Assembly (NCBI GenBank): GCA_028277765.1
Contig: JANQFQ010000129.1
Span: 1-64,000, forward strand
Direction of reading: 5' to 3'
Length of the DNA: 64,000 nucleotides
Source: Desulfobacterales bacterium
Lineage (GTDB): Bacteria; Desulfobacterota; Desulfobacteria; Desulfobacterales; SURF-7
In this document: positions 18,427 through 28,128 of the stretch, one piece after another
How the letters are laid out: each line of letters begins with the position of its first letter
How positions within the stretch are numbered: the stretch's first letter is position 1
Program-made: the position numbers and the translations under genes
Notes under the pieces: model-generated
Told to the model about the DNA's origin: nothing
Seen by the model: only the letters and a program-made list of their open reading frames with translations
Databases searched by the model: none

Positions 18427-19956
18427 TCACTTCAATTTACCGACAGCTTTTTCCACTGCAGTAAGTATATCGCCGTTTTTCATAAGCTTAACCATTGCTT
18501 CAATATCTGTTGACAGTATCCTATCTTTTTCTAAATTCGATATGTGCTGACGGATAACCTTGTAGGTTGCCAGCGTTCCCTGCCCAGGTTTGATATTGGT
18601 AAATAGGTCCAGCCCCTGGGCCGCGCATAACAATTCAATGGCAATCACATTTTCGGCATTTTTGACAATATCCCGTGCTTTTCTGGCAGAGATCGTTCCC
18701 ATAGACACATGATCTTCTTTGTTTGCTGATGTGGGTATGGAATCCACACTGGCTGGATGTGAAAACACCTTGTTTTCCGATACCAGGGCAGCGGCTGTAT
18801 ATTGGGCAATCATAAATCCGGAATTTAAGCCACCGTCCTTTACCAGAAAAGCCGGAAGGCCACTTAGTTTGGGATTAACCAGGCGCTCAATTCTTCGCTC
18901 GGAAATATTTGCCAACTCAGAAACCGCCATACAGAGAAAATCCATAGCAAGGGCAATGGGCTGGCCGTGAAAATTGCCGCCAAGAAGATATTTGTTGTTT
19001 TCATAAAAAAACAGCGGATTGCTGGTGGATGAATTCATTTCCGTTTCCACTACTTTGCGGGCATAACCAATCGCGTCTCTGCTGGCGCCATGTACTTGCG
19101 GCGAACAGCGCAATGTATATGCATCCTGTATTCGGCAGCAATCTTTATGGGATGTAATGATATCACTGTTTTTGGTAATTCTAGCCATATTATTAGCTGA
19201 GGCTGACTGGCCAGGATGAGGCCGGACTTTTTGAATGTTAGGATTAAATTCCATTCTGCTCCCCATGAGGACCTCAAGGCTCATGGCTGCCGCAATATCG
19301 GTCAGTTTATTTAATTGGATGGCATCATGAATGGTAAGTGCACTGATGGCTGTCATGGGCTGGGTGCCGTTGATCAGGGCAAGCCCTTCTCCGGCTTCTA
19401 ACGTAAGGGGCTTCATACCAAGTTTTTTCAGGGCTGTTTTAGCTGTAATTTTTTTTCCTTTAAAAAAAACATCTCCTTTTCCGATCAACGCCAGAGAAAG
19501 ATGCGCCAGAGGGACTAAATCGCCGCTGGCACCCACAGACCCTTTCTCAGGGACAATAGGAGAGACGTCATGGTTCAGCAAATCAATGATTCTTGAAACT
19601 GTTTGAAGCCTTATGCCGGAGTGGCCGCGTGCCATGTCTTTGATACGGAGCGCCATAATACTGCGAACGGTCTCTCTGTCCAGTATATCTCCCACACCAG
19701 CAGCATGGCTTAAAAGAATGTTTTTTTGAAGTATTCGGATATCCTTGCTTGAAATAATGACATCACTTAAAGCCCCGAATCCAGTAGTAACACCGTAAAC
19801 GGTTTTTTTATCCTGAACCATTCGGTCGACCATTTTTCGGGTTTCCTGGATCCGCTTTTTTGCGTTTTTTGTCAGGCAGACATTCACCTTGTCGCGAGCT
19901 ACAGTTACAAGGTCATTAATGGTCATTCCGTCCATGCCGAGCGGGATTTTTTTCAT
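18427..19956 (-). CDS. hutH: Histidine ammonia-lyase
   Basis: Catalyses the non-oxidative deamination of L-histidine to urocanate and ammonia, the first step of histidine degradation. 509 residues, normal for the family. The self-forming MIO prosthetic group would come from Ala143-Ser144-Gly145 in GSVGASGDLVPLAHL. YGVTTGFGALS near residue 54 supplies the catalytic tyrosine loop. It is divergent from hutU with a 126-nt shared control region, unlike the usual single hut operon. Confidence 0.96.
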   Translation of the reverse strand: MKKIPLGMDGMTINDLVTVARDKVNVCLTKNAKKRIQETRKMVDRMVQDKKTVYGVTTGFGALSDVIISSKDIRILQKNILLSHAAGVGDILDRETVRSIMALRIKDMARGHSGIRLQTVSRIIDLLNHDVSPIVPEKGSVGASGDLVPLAHLSLALIGKGDVFFKGKKITAKTALKKLGMKPLTLEAGEGLALINGTQPMTAISALTIHDAIQLNKLTDIAAAMSLEVLMGSRMEFNPNIQKVRPHPGQSASANNMARITKNSDIITSHKDCCRIQDAYTLRCSPQVHGASRDAIGYARKVVETEMNSSTSNPLFFYENNKYLLGGNFHGQPIALAMDFLCMAVSELANISERRIERLVNPKLSGLPAFLVKDGGLNSGFMIAQYTAAALVSENKVFSHPASVDSIPTSANKEDHVSMGTISARKARDIVKNAENVIAIELLCAAQGLDLFTNIKPGQGTLATYKVIRQHISNLEKDRILSTDIEAMVKLMKNGDILTAVEKAVGKLK

Positions 19957-20082
19957 GTTTTCCCTTTTTATTTCCCGATTTGATTATATGGGTTTGAAAT
20001 AATAAAAAAACTTTAATATACTTAGACAATAATTTCAATGACTGTTTCTATTAAAAATTTGATTTAATGGAGATTTTCCATA

Positions 20083-22119
20083 ATGCCGGATAAAAACCGT
20101 TCTCGTACTGCTATCATTCAGCTGGATGACATTTTTCCCCGGCTGCCTGGTAAAAAGATCTTTAAAAAAGGGATTAGAAGGGCACCTAAACGGCGGCTGG
20201 TATTGAATAAAGATGAGGTCGGTCTGGCATTAAAAAACGGCCTCCGGTATATTCCTGAAAAATGGCATCCTATTCTTGCAAAAGAATTTATAGATGAACT
20301 CATGACGTTAGGAAGAATTTACGGTTATCGGTTCCGCCCCAGAGGGCATATAAAAGGGAGGCCGATCCATATGTATAAAGGGAAATGCCTAGAAGGAAAG
20401 GCATTTCAGGTGATGATTGATAATAACCTGGATGTTGATGTGGCGCTTTATCCTTATGAATTGGTAACCTATGGTGAAACCGGTCAAGTCTGCCAAAACT
20501 GGATGCAGTATCAACTGATTAAACGATATCTAGAAACCATGACGCAAAAGCAGACCCTTGTGGTGACATCGGGTCATCCAATGGGATTATTTGAATCCTC
20601 ACCAGATGCGCCCAGGGTAATCATTACCAATGGATTGCTTGTGGGATTTGCCGATGATCAGGAAAACTGGCATCGGGCTGTTTCTCTTGGTGTCACCAAT
20701 TACGGTCAGATGACAGCTGGCGGATGGATGTATATTGGCCCACAGGGGATTGTGCATGGCACATACAGCACGCTATTAAATGCCGGCAGACAAAAATTGA
20801 ATATTCATGATGACCAGGATTTAAGGGGACATCTGTTTGTCTCTTCAGGTCTGGGGGGTATGAGCGGTGCCCAGGGAAAGGCCGTCGAGATAGCCAATGG
20901 TGTAGGCATTATCGCTGAGGTTGATTACTCTCGCATTAAAACACGGCTTGATCAGGGATGGATTAGTAGCGTCATCAAAAATCCTGCAAAAGCCTTTAAG
21001 TTGGCAAAAGCATATCAAAAAAATCAAAAAGGAATAGCCATTGGGTTTTACGGCAATATTGTGGACCTTTTGGAATATGCCGTAAAAAACAGCATAGATA
21101 TTGACCTATTGTCTGATCAGACCTCTTGCCATGTTGCCTATTCTGGTGGTTATTGTCCCCAGGGGTTTACCTTTAAAGCGCGCACTCAATTACTGAAAAC
21201 AAATCCTGCCCTGTTTCGAAAAAAGGTTAACATATCATTACAAAAGCATTATCACCTGATTAAACAACTGGTGAAAAAGGGTGCTTATTTTTTTGACTAC
21301 GGAAATAGTTTTTTAAAAGCCGTGTTTGATAGTGGTGTAAAAGAGGTTTGTAAAAATAAACAAAATACAAGAGATGGATTTGTTTTTCCTTCTTATGTTG
21401 AAGACATTATGGGGCCGGTTTTGTTTGATTATGGTTTCGGCCCGTTTCGCTGGGTCTGTCTGAGCGGCAAAAAAGAAGATTTAGCCAAAACAGACCAGGC
21501 AGCCATGGCATGTATTGATCCGAAAAAAAGATTTCAGGATAAGGATAATTATGTTTGGATTAAAGACGCGCATAAAAATCGACTGGTGGTCGGCACACAG
21601 GCCAGAATACTATATCAAGATGCTTTAGGCAGAATGAAAATCGCCCTAAAGTTTAATCAAATGGTAAGAAATAAAAAGATCGGGCCGGTTATGTTAGGCA
21701 GAGATCATCATGATAGTGGTGGTACGGATTCTCCCTTTCGTGAAACCGCAAATATTAAAGACGGCAGCAACATTACTGCGGACATGGCGGTTCATTGTTA
21801 TGCCGGCAATGCTGCCAGAGGTATGAGCCTGGTAGCCCTTCATAACGGCGGCGGCGTCGGTATCGGAAAAGCGATCAACGGCGGTTTTGGTCTGGTTCTT
21901 GACGGCAGCCGGCGAGTGGATCAAATTATCAAAAAAGCCATCCCTTGGGATGTCATGGGAGGAGTAGCACGACGCGCATGGGCAGGAAACAAAAATGCCA
22001 TTGAAACAGCATCTCAATATAATAAAATGAAGAGTAGAAAAGATCATATAACACTGCCGCATGAGGTAGATGAAAAGCTGGTTAAAAAATTAATTGATAC
22101 GGCGTATAAAAACAATTAG
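20083..22119 (+). CDS. hutU: Urocanate hydratase
   Basis: Converts urocanate to 4-imidazolone-5-propionate using tightly bound NAD+. 678 residues, closer in length to the animal enzyme (about 676) than to the common bacterial HutU (about 555). Recognisable blocks are VVTSGHPMGLFES, TAGGWMYIGPQGIVHGTY, the NAD-binding LGGMSGAQ, DQTSCHVAYSGGYCPQG with the conserved cysteine region, and GRDHHDSGGTDSPFRET. First gene of a plus-strand run hutU-ftcD-hutI-fchA. GGAG lies upstream of the ATG. Confidence 0.95.
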   Translation: MPDKNRSRTAIIQLDDIFPRLPGKKIFKKGIRRAPKRRLVLNKDEVGLALKNGLRYIPEKWHPILAKEFIDELMTLGRIYGYRFRPRGHIKGRPIHMYKGKCLEGKAFQVMIDNNLDVDVALYPYELVTYGETGQVCQNWMQYQLIKRYLETMTQKQTLVVTSGHPMGLFESSPDAPRVIITNGLLVGFADDQENWHRAVSLGVTNYGQMTAGGWMYIGPQGIVHGTYSTLLNAGRQKLNIHDDQDLRGHLFVSSGLGGMSGAQGKAVEIANGVGIIAEVDYSRIKTRLDQGWISSVIKNPAKAFKLAKAYQKNQKGIAIGFYGNIVDLLEYAVKNSIDIDLLSDQTSCHVAYSGGYCPQGFTFKARTQLLKTNPALFRKKVNISLQKHYHLIKQLVKKGAYFFDYGNSFLKAVFDSGVKEVCKNKQNTRDGFVFPSYVEDIMGPVLFDYGFGPFRWVCLSGKKEDLAKTDQAAMACIDPKKRFQDKDNYVWIKDAHKNRLVVGTQARILYQDALGRMKIALKFNQMVRNKKIGPVMLGRDHHDSGGTDSPFRETANIKDGSNITADMAVHCYAGNAARGMSLVALHNGGGVGIGKAINGGFGLVLDGSRRVDQIIKKAIPWDVMGGVARRAWAGNKNAIETASQYNKMKSRKDHITLPHEVDEKLVKKLIDTAYKNN

Positions 22120-22192
22120 TTGCCTCAGTGCCTTTGCTTGCAGATCGTAGCTTTAGCGAAGTTCTGTGGTGAAAAGTAAAAAAAGGCCATCT

Positions 22193-23089
22193 ATGAAAAA
22201 AATAATTGAATGTGTACCAAATTTCAGTGAAGGTAGAAATAACCATAAAATCGAAAAGATCATCCGAGCGTTTAAAAACAAAGACAATGTGAAGTTGCTC
22301 GATTGTCAGCAGGATAAAGATCATAATCGAATGGTTGTTACTATCGTGGGTGAACCAAAAGCAGTTACATTTTCGGTAGTTGAATCGATCCGTATTGCTG
22401 TTGACATTATTGATATGCGCAAACACCAGGGACAGCATCCAAGAATGGGTGCCGTGGATGTGGTGCCATTTATTCCTGTAAAAGAGATGAACATGCAAGA
22501 TGCAATAAAGCTTTCAAAGGATGTGGCAAAAAAAGTTGCAGACAAATGTGATCTGCCGGTTTTTTTATATGAAGCATCGGCATCCCGTGATCATTGCCAA
22601 AATCTTTCTGAGATTCGAAAAGGTCAGTTCGAGGGAATGGATGAAAAATTAAAATCCCAAAAATGGCGGCCGGATTTTGGCCCTTCGCAAAAACATCCTA
22701 CAGCTGGTGTTACAGCGATTGGTGCTCGTATGCCCCTTATCGCGTTCAATGTGAATCTGGATACAGATAACCTGAATATCGCTAAGAAGATTGCTAAAAA
22801 AATCCGCTTTTCCAGCGGAGGGCTTCCGTTTTGTAAAGCCATAGGCATCGATCTTAAAGATAAAGGCATGGTTCAGGTTTCCATGAACATGACCGATTAT
22901 ACGCAAACAGGTCTTTTTGAGTCGTTTAATCAGATAAAAAAAGAGGCGGACAAACATGGTGTAAGGGTCTGCGGTAGTGAAATCGTGGGCCTTGTGCCCA
23001 TGGCCGCATTAATGAACACGGCAGAGCACTATCTTGGCTTACAAGGTTTTTCGATGGAGCAAATTTTAGAAGCCCGAATTATGGAATAG
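22193..23089 (+). CDS. ftcD: Glutamate formimidoyltransferase
   Basis: Transfers the formimino group of N-formimino-L-glutamate to tetrahydrofolate, giving glutamate and 5-formimino-THF. The 298-residue product equals the transferase half of mammalian FTCD: it begins KKIIECVPNFSEGRN and carries DMRKHQGQHPRMGAVDVVPF, the conserved His/Arg block. The ATG at 22193 fits the family start; a GTG at 22166 would add nine unrelated residues. The cyclodeaminase partner is a separate gene (24511). hutI follows almost directly. Confidence 0.94.
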   Translation: MKKIIECVPNFSEGRNNHKIEKIIRAFKNKDNVKLLDCQQDKDHNRMVVTIVGEPKAVTFSVVESIRIAVDIIDMRKHQGQHPRMGAVDVVPFIPVKEMNMQDAIKLSKDVAKKVADKCDLPVFLYEASASRDHCQNLSEIRKGQFEGMDEKLKSQKWRPDFGPSQKHPTAGVTAIGARMPLIAFNVNLDTDNLNIAKKIAKKIRFSSGGLPFCKAIGIDLKDKGMVQVSMNMTDYTQTGLFESFNQIKKEADKHGVRVCGSEIVGLVPMAALMNTAEHYLGLQGFSMEQILEARIME

Positions 23090-23111
23090 TTATTTGCGCG
23101 GAGCCATACGT

Positions 23112-24374
23112 ATGAATGGAAATATGCTGATTAAAAATGCGTCTCAGCTTGTTACCTGCAGCGGGTTTGCAGCAAAACAGGGTAAAACAATGTCAAATCT
23201 TCATGTGATTGAAGATGGGGCCGTTGTCATTGAAAACGGTTTCATTACCCATGTAGGGCCAACCAGTGATATTCTATCAAAGGTAGATGAAAAACAATTA
23301 CAGAAACAATCATTTGATATTATTGATGCTACAAACAAGGCTGCTCTGCCAGGATTTGTAGATTCCCACACGCATTTAGTGTTTGGCGGATATCGAGCAG
23401 AAGAATTTTCATGGCGGCTAAAGGGTGACACCTACATGGATATCATGAAAAAAGGTGGAGGGATTGTTAAAACAGTTGCGGCCACACAAAAAGCATCAAA
23501 GGCAGAACTGATCAAAATTGGTTTAAGACGATTAGACGCCATGGTGGCCTTTGGCGTAACCACCATTGAAAGCAAAAGCGGATACGGTCTGGATAAAGAT
23601 ACAGAAATAAAACAGCTTGAAGTTATGGCTGAACTGAACAAGCAGCATCCTGTTGATGTTGTCAGCACCTTTCTGGGCGCCCATGCCGTGCCTGGTGATT
23701 ACAAGGAAAAGAAAGACGATTATATTACGTTTATCATTGACCAGGTGTTGCCGACCATAGCCAAAAACAGACTTGCGGAATTTTGTGATGTGTTTTGTGA
23801 AAAAGATGTGTTTTCCATTAACCAATCAAGGCGATTGCTTTTAAAAGCCAAAGACATGGGCTTTAAAACCAAAATACATGCTGATGAAATAACACCCCTA
23901 GGCGGTGCCGAACTGGCAGCTGAAGTTGGCGCGGTTTCTGCCGACCACCTGCTGAGTGCTTCAGATCAGGGGATACAGGAAATGGCAAAAAAAGGCGTGG
24001 TCGCCACACTGCTCCCTGGAACAGCTTTCAGTCTTAATGAACCGTATGCCCGGGCCCGGTATATGATTGATCAAAACTGCGCTGTAGCCCTTGCCACGGA
24101 CTTTAATCCTGGCAGCTGTTTTACTTATTCCATTCCACTGATAGCCGTGCTGGCAGCACTGAGAATGAAGATGACACCTGAAGAAGTAATCAGCGCTTTG
24201 ACCATTAATGCTGCTGCTGCCCTGGACAGGGCTGACCAGATAGGGAGTATTGATGCAGGAAAAATTGGAGACCTGGTTATCCTCGAATATCCATCGTATG
24301 AGTTCATACTGTATCATATGGGTGTTAATACTGTAGAAACGGTTATTAAAAAAGGAACCATTATTAAAAAATGA
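23112..24374 (+). CDS. hutI: Imidazolonepropionase
   Basis: Hydrolyses imidazolone-5-propionate to N-formimino-L-glutamate, the third step of the pathway. A 420-residue amidohydrolase-fold enzyme with the metal motif DSHTHLVFGG, the GVTTIESKSGYGLD block, a metal-binding histidine in TKIHADEITPLGG, and AVALATDFNPGS with the catalytic aspartate. The ATG at 23112 was preferred over a TTG at 23094 because it has a GGAG upstream and removes a non-conserved extension. Directly after ftcD, so that FIGLU passes between adjacent gene products. Confidence 0.94.
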   Translation: MNGNMLIKNASQLVTCSGFAAKQGKTMSNLHVIEDGAVVIENGFITHVGPTSDILSKVDEKQLQKQSFDIIDATNKAALPGFVDSHTHLVFGGYRAEEFSWRLKGDTYMDIMKKGGGIVKTVAATQKASKAELIKIGLRRLDAMVAFGVTTIESKSGYGLDKDTEIKQLEVMAELNKQHPVDVVSTFLGAHAVPGDYKEKKDDYITFIIDQVLPTIAKNRLAEFCDVFCEKDVFSINQSRRLLLKAKDMGFKTKIHADEITPLGGAELAAEVGAVSADHLLSASDQGIQEMAKKGVVATLLPGTAFSLNEPYARARYMIDQNCAVALATDFNPGSCFTYSIPLIAVLAALRMKMTPEEVISALTINAAAALDRADQIGSIDAGKIGDLVILEYPSYEFILYHMGVNTVETVIKKGTIIKK

Positions 24375-24383
24375 AAGGGCGGA

Positions 24384-24494
24384 GCGATACATCAACTTTA
24401 GACACTTGCACCACAAAGGCATAAGTTTCGTATGAATAGTAAACAACACTATTCAGCTCAACTTTATAACTTAAGGCACTTTAGGCACTTTTTT
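24384..24494. repeat. Composite dispersed repeat inside the hut operon
   Basis: Between hutI and fchA lies a composite of two repeat types: GCGATACATCAACTTTAGACA (reverse copy of the block at about 5246-5270), then CATAAGTTTCGTATGAATAG with ACTATTCAGCTCAACTTTATA (a diverged copy of the element at 1-99), and finally two GGCACTTTAGGCACTT words that recur at 37383-37425. It splits the two halves of a functional operon without disrupting a gene. Confidence 0.7.
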
Positions 24495-24510
24495 TAAAGG
24501 AGGAACAATC

Positions 24511-25128
24511 ATGTTTTCTGCCTTAACCATTAAAGATTTTTTAAAAAAGACCTCATCTAATTCTCCTGTACCAGGCGGTGGCAGCATAGCCGCCCTAAGT
24601 GCTGCAGGAGCTGCCAGCCTTACGGAGATGGTGGCAAATCTGACCATTGGCAGAGAAAAATATAAGATTGTTGAAGATGAAATGAAAACCATTGCCGAAA
24701 AAGCAGCTCAGCTCAGGAAAAAATTGATTCAAGATATTGATAATGATGCTGATGCGTATGATCAGGTGATGACAGCGTATAAGCTTCCTAAAAACAGTCC
24801 TGAAGAAAAGAAAGCCAGGAATAAGTCAATTCAGTATGCTTTAAAAAAAGCATGTGAAGTCCCTTTGGGTGTGGCAAAAGATGCGTTTGATTTAATGGGG
24901 CTTGCGGTAATTGTTATTGAAAAAGGCAACAAAAATGCAATTACAGACGGAGCGGTTGCTGCGATGACAGCAAGAACAGCTGTATTGTCTGCTTTATATA
25001 ATGTTAAAATTAATTTAGCTTCTATTAATGACAAAAACTATGTTAATACCGTCAATGCTCAGGTGCGTAAGCTTGAAAAAGAAGCCATTCAAAAAGAGAA
25101 TAAAATTATTTTAAAAATTGAAATATAG
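24511..25128 (+). CDS. fchA: Formimidoyl-THF cyclodeaminase / methenyl-THF cyclohydrolase
   Basis: Converts 5-formimino-THF to 5,10-methenyl-THF plus ammonia (FTCD C-terminal domain family); FchA relatives also hydrolyse methenyl-THF to 10-formyl-THF. 205 residues, mostly helical. The signature SSNSPVPGGGSIAALSAAGAA near the N-terminus is diagnostic. AAAGGAGG precedes the ATG. As last gene of the hut cluster it feeds the folate one-carbon pool used by the methylene-THF reductase operon at 40-48 kb. Whether it acts mainly as cyclodeaminase or cyclohydrolase cannot be told from sequence. Confidence 0.92.
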   Translation: MFSALTIKDFLKKTSSNSPVPGGGSIAALSAAGAASLTEMVANLTIGREKYKIVEDEMKTIAEKAAQLRKKLIQDIDNDADAYDQVMTAYKLPKNSPEEKKARNKSIQYALKKACEVPLGVAKDAFDLMGLAVIVIEKGNKNAITDGAVAAMTARTAVLSALYNVKINLASINDKNYVNTVNAQVRKLEKEAIQKENKIILKIEI

Positions 25129-25275
25129 CGAACACGATAAAGACAAAATTTAACAAGGATTTACAGGATAGACAGGACAAAAAAATCCTTCCTATTTCAT
25201 ATTAATAGCTCTCTGCCTCTGTGAGAGTCAAACTTCTCTTCTCTCTTTGCCCCAAGCTTCCCTCTTTAAACTTAT

Positions 25276-26580
25276 TTACAAAGAAGCAGCCTTTTCCAGG
25301 ATACTGAATTTCGCTGAGGCCACCTGGAGCTTACCGGCCAGTTCCGATAGAAACCCGGCGTTTTGTTTAACGCTGGAGCTGATTCCTGAAATCTTTCCAG
25401 CATCCTGGTTTACATCTGAAATATCCCTGGCAATCAATTCCGATACAGAAAGACTCTTGGATGCATTTTCATTGATTTCTTGGATTCCTTTTGATGTTTG
25501 CCCCACATTGTTAGCGATTTCCCGAGTGGTGACCGCCTGCTCTTCCACTGAGGCGGCAATATTTGATACAATTTCGTTTCCCTGGTTAATGACATCGGTA
25601 ATTTTTTCAATGTCTGACATGGTTCCTTTAGCTGAATCCTGAATGCCATCTATCAGCGACTTTATTTCCTGTGTGGAAGTCGCGGTCTGCCTGGCCAGTT
25701 CTTTGATTTCGCCGGCAACCACGGCAAAGCCTTTACCTGATTCACCGGCCCTTGCCGCTTCAATGGTGGCATTCAAGGCAAGAAGATTAGTCTGTTCAGA
25801 GATCTCAGTAATGGTTTCAGTGACTTTGCTCACATTTCGAGCTGCCTTGTCCAACGCATCAACTCTTGTAGACGCTAACCGGGCCTGAGCAACCCCTTCA
25901 TCTGTTATGGTCCTGGCCTTCTCAGAATTCTGGGCGATTTCATTTATAGTGGCCGTGTTTTCCTCCACAGCGTTGGCAACCATTTCCACATTCCTTGATG
26001 TCTCGTGTATGGCAGTAGCAACAGCCGTCATATTGTTGTTCATGCCTTGGGCTGCGTCAGACACAGTGTTTGCTTTTTGTGATGTTCCATAGGCGTTATC
26101 AGACATCTGAGCTGAAAGATCTGATAGATTTTCAGCCATTTGAAGGTTCTCAATAGAAGTCTCTTTAATAGATGAAATCAGGACAGACATTTCAGTAATC
26201 ATCTGATTGAACCGTTGATATATCTCTCTAAATTCATCACGGCTTTTAACGTCCATTTTTACATTGAAGTCACCCTCGGAAAGGGATTCCAGGCTTTTGT
26301 TAATTGCATTGATGGGAATGATTAAATTACGGATGAACGAGATAGTGACTGCATGATTGATGGGGCCCACAAAAGCGCCAAGAACGATGAATCGTGTCCA
26401 GGAAAATTCATCATAGGTAAGGTAAACAGCCGCACTAAACGTGACAACAGAAACAATTGTTTGACCAATGGCGAATTTAAATTTCAGGCTCCATTTCCAG
26501 ACAAAAAAGCAGATAACAAGAGAAATCACGCATAAAATAAAATGACCGACACAGACATATATTGTTTGATCTAGAGGCAT
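25276..26580 (-). CDS. Methyl-accepting chemotaxis protein, 3-TM type
   Basis: A 434-residue chemoreceptor with three N-terminal membrane segments (about 5-28, 36-55 and 62-85), the KWSLKFKF basic loop after TM1, HAMP, and a signalling domain containing [18 protein letters not shown] and [18 protein letters not shown]. It lacks a periplasmic sensor domain and CheR tether. The neighbouring paralogue ends 26 nt upstream of its start, so the two are probably one transcript. It is closest in layout to the receptor at 1356. Confidence 0.93.
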   Translation of the reverse strand: MPLDQTIYVCVGHFILCVISLVICFFVWKWSLKFKFAIGQTIVSVVTFSAAVYLTYDEFSWTRFIVLGAFVGPINHAVTISFIRNLIIPINAINKSLESLSEGDFNVKMDVKSRDEFREIYQRFNQMITEMSVLISSIKETSIENLQMAENLSDLSAQMSDNAYGTSQKANTVSDAAQGMNNNMTAVATAIHETSRNVEMVANAVEENTATINEIAQNSEKARTITDEGVAQARLASTRVDALDKAARNVSKVTETITEISEQTNLLALNATIEAARAGESGKGFAVVAGEIKELARQTATSTQEIKSLIDGIQDSAKGTMSDIEKITDVINQGNEIVSNIAASVEEQAVTTREIANNVGQTSKGIQEINENASKSLSVSELIARDISDVNQDAGKISGISSSVKQNAGFLSELAGKLQVASAKFSILEKAASL

Positions 26581-26606
26581 TGTACGTTTCCTAAGTTATA
26601 TTAATT

Positions 26607-27902
26607 TTAAACTTCAGCCAATACATTAAATTTTGCAATACCTGTTTGAAGCTGACTGGCCAAAACAAATAAGGTTTCAGCATTTGACTTTAATGTGGAA
26701 CTGCTTGCAGACATCTTGCCTGAATCCTGATTGACATTGGAAATATCTTCTGCGATTTGCTCGGATACTTTAAGGCTCTGAGCAATATCTTCATTTATTT
26801 CAGCAATACCATTGGATGCCTGGCCGACATTCCCCGCGATTTCTTTGGTGGTAACCGCCTGTTCCTCTACTGATGCTGCAATGTTTGATACAATATCGTT
26901 ATTATCGTTAATGACGTTTGTGATGTCTTCAATATCATCAATGGTTCGGGTGGAAGTTTCCTGAATGCCTGTAATCATTTGTTTTATTTCCTGAGCAGCT
27001 TCAGCCGTCTGTCTGGCCAGTTCCTTTATTTCAGTTGCCACAACCCCAAATCCCTTACCGGATTCACCGGCACGTGCAGCTTCAATAGTAGCGTTTAATG
27101 CCAGCAGATTGGTTTGTTCAGAAATTTCATTAATTGTTTCAGTGACTTTGCTGACATTTTGAGCGGCATTGCCAAGCTCTTTCACGCGTTTTGAGGCTGC
27201 TTTTGCTTTGGTGACGGTATTATCTGAAACAAGTCTGGCTTTTTCTGTGTTTTGTGAAATTTCATTAATCGTAGTTGTATTTGATTCCACAGCAGTCGAT
27301 ACAATCTCCATGTTATCTGCAGCAAGTTCCATGGCAAAGGCAACATTTTTCATGGTAATACTCATTTCCTCAGCAGATGTTGAGACAGTGTTTGCTCTTT
27401 GAGATGTTTCACCGGCGTTATCAGACATATGGTTGGAGAGCTCGGACAGTTTTTCAACCATTTGGAAATTATCAGTTGAATTGGTTTTAATGATATTAAT
27501 CAAATTCGAAATTTCTTTGGTTACGATATTTAATTTAAGAAATATTTCAGCCAGTTCATCGGTTGACTGTGCTTTAACTATATTTGAAAAGTCACCTTTG
27601 GAAAGATAGTCAAGGCATTCATTTATCTTTCTGACCGGCACAATTAATGTGCGCATAAAATATTCTACTGCTAGAATACCGCTGATGCATAAAATTGCGG
27701 AAACGATGATGACGCTGGTCCAGGAGAAAGTAAGTGAAAAAACAGGTGCACCTGAAAAAAAACAGACTCCAGAAAAAATTGTGGTAGCAATTATAAATTT
27801 AAAACGAAATGACATCTTATAGATAAAGTAACTTATAATAATCCCAACAATAGCAGAAGATGTCCAGATGACGATTAATGCATACAATGCTTTTTGATCC
27901 AT
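26607..27902 (-). CDS. Methyl-accepting chemotaxis protein, 3-TM type
   Basis: A 431-residue chemoreceptor. The start at 27902 ([16 protein letters not shown]) is chosen because TAGGAG lies a few bases upstream and the length then matches its three paralogues; an in-frame start at 27995 would add about 31 residues forming an extra hydrophobic segment. Three membrane segments with a YKMSFRFKF loop, HAMP, then [18 protein letters not shown] and [18 protein letters not shown]. First gene of a two-receptor operon. Confidence 0.9.
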   Translation of the reverse strand: MDQKALYALIVIWTSSAIVGIIISYFIYKMSFRFKFIIATTIFSGVCFFSGAPVFSLTFSWTSVIIVSAILCISGILAVEYFMRTLIVPVRKINECLDYLSKGDFSNIVKAQSTDELAEIFLKLNIVTKEISNLINIIKTNSTDNFQMVEKLSELSNHMSDNAGETSQRANTVSTSAEEMSITMKNVAFAMELAADNMEIVSTAVESNTTTINEISQNTEKARLVSDNTVTKAKAASKRVKELGNAAQNVSKVTETINEISEQTNLLALNATIEAARAGESGKGFGVVATEIKELARQTAEAAQEIKQMITGIQETSTRTIDDIEDITNVINDNNDIVSNIAASVEEQAVTTKEIAGNVGQASNGIAEINEDIAQSLKVSEQIAEDISNVNQDSGKMSASSSTLKSNAETLFVLASQLQTGIAKFNVLAEV

Positions 27903-28128
27903 AATTTCTCCTAACTGTATATTTTGGAAACAGTAAGAAATGACACAAAAAATCGTATCGATTATACCATATAATATACTTTTTAAAATGTTCAACTGTT
28001 TTATAATTCAGGATAGACATTTTCTGTACCTCATGGTAGAATTGAAACTTATGTTTCTATATAAAATATCAAGATAGAATGTTGATGGAAAAATCTAAAA
28101 GTAGGTAACTCTTTATAAGAGCAAAACC

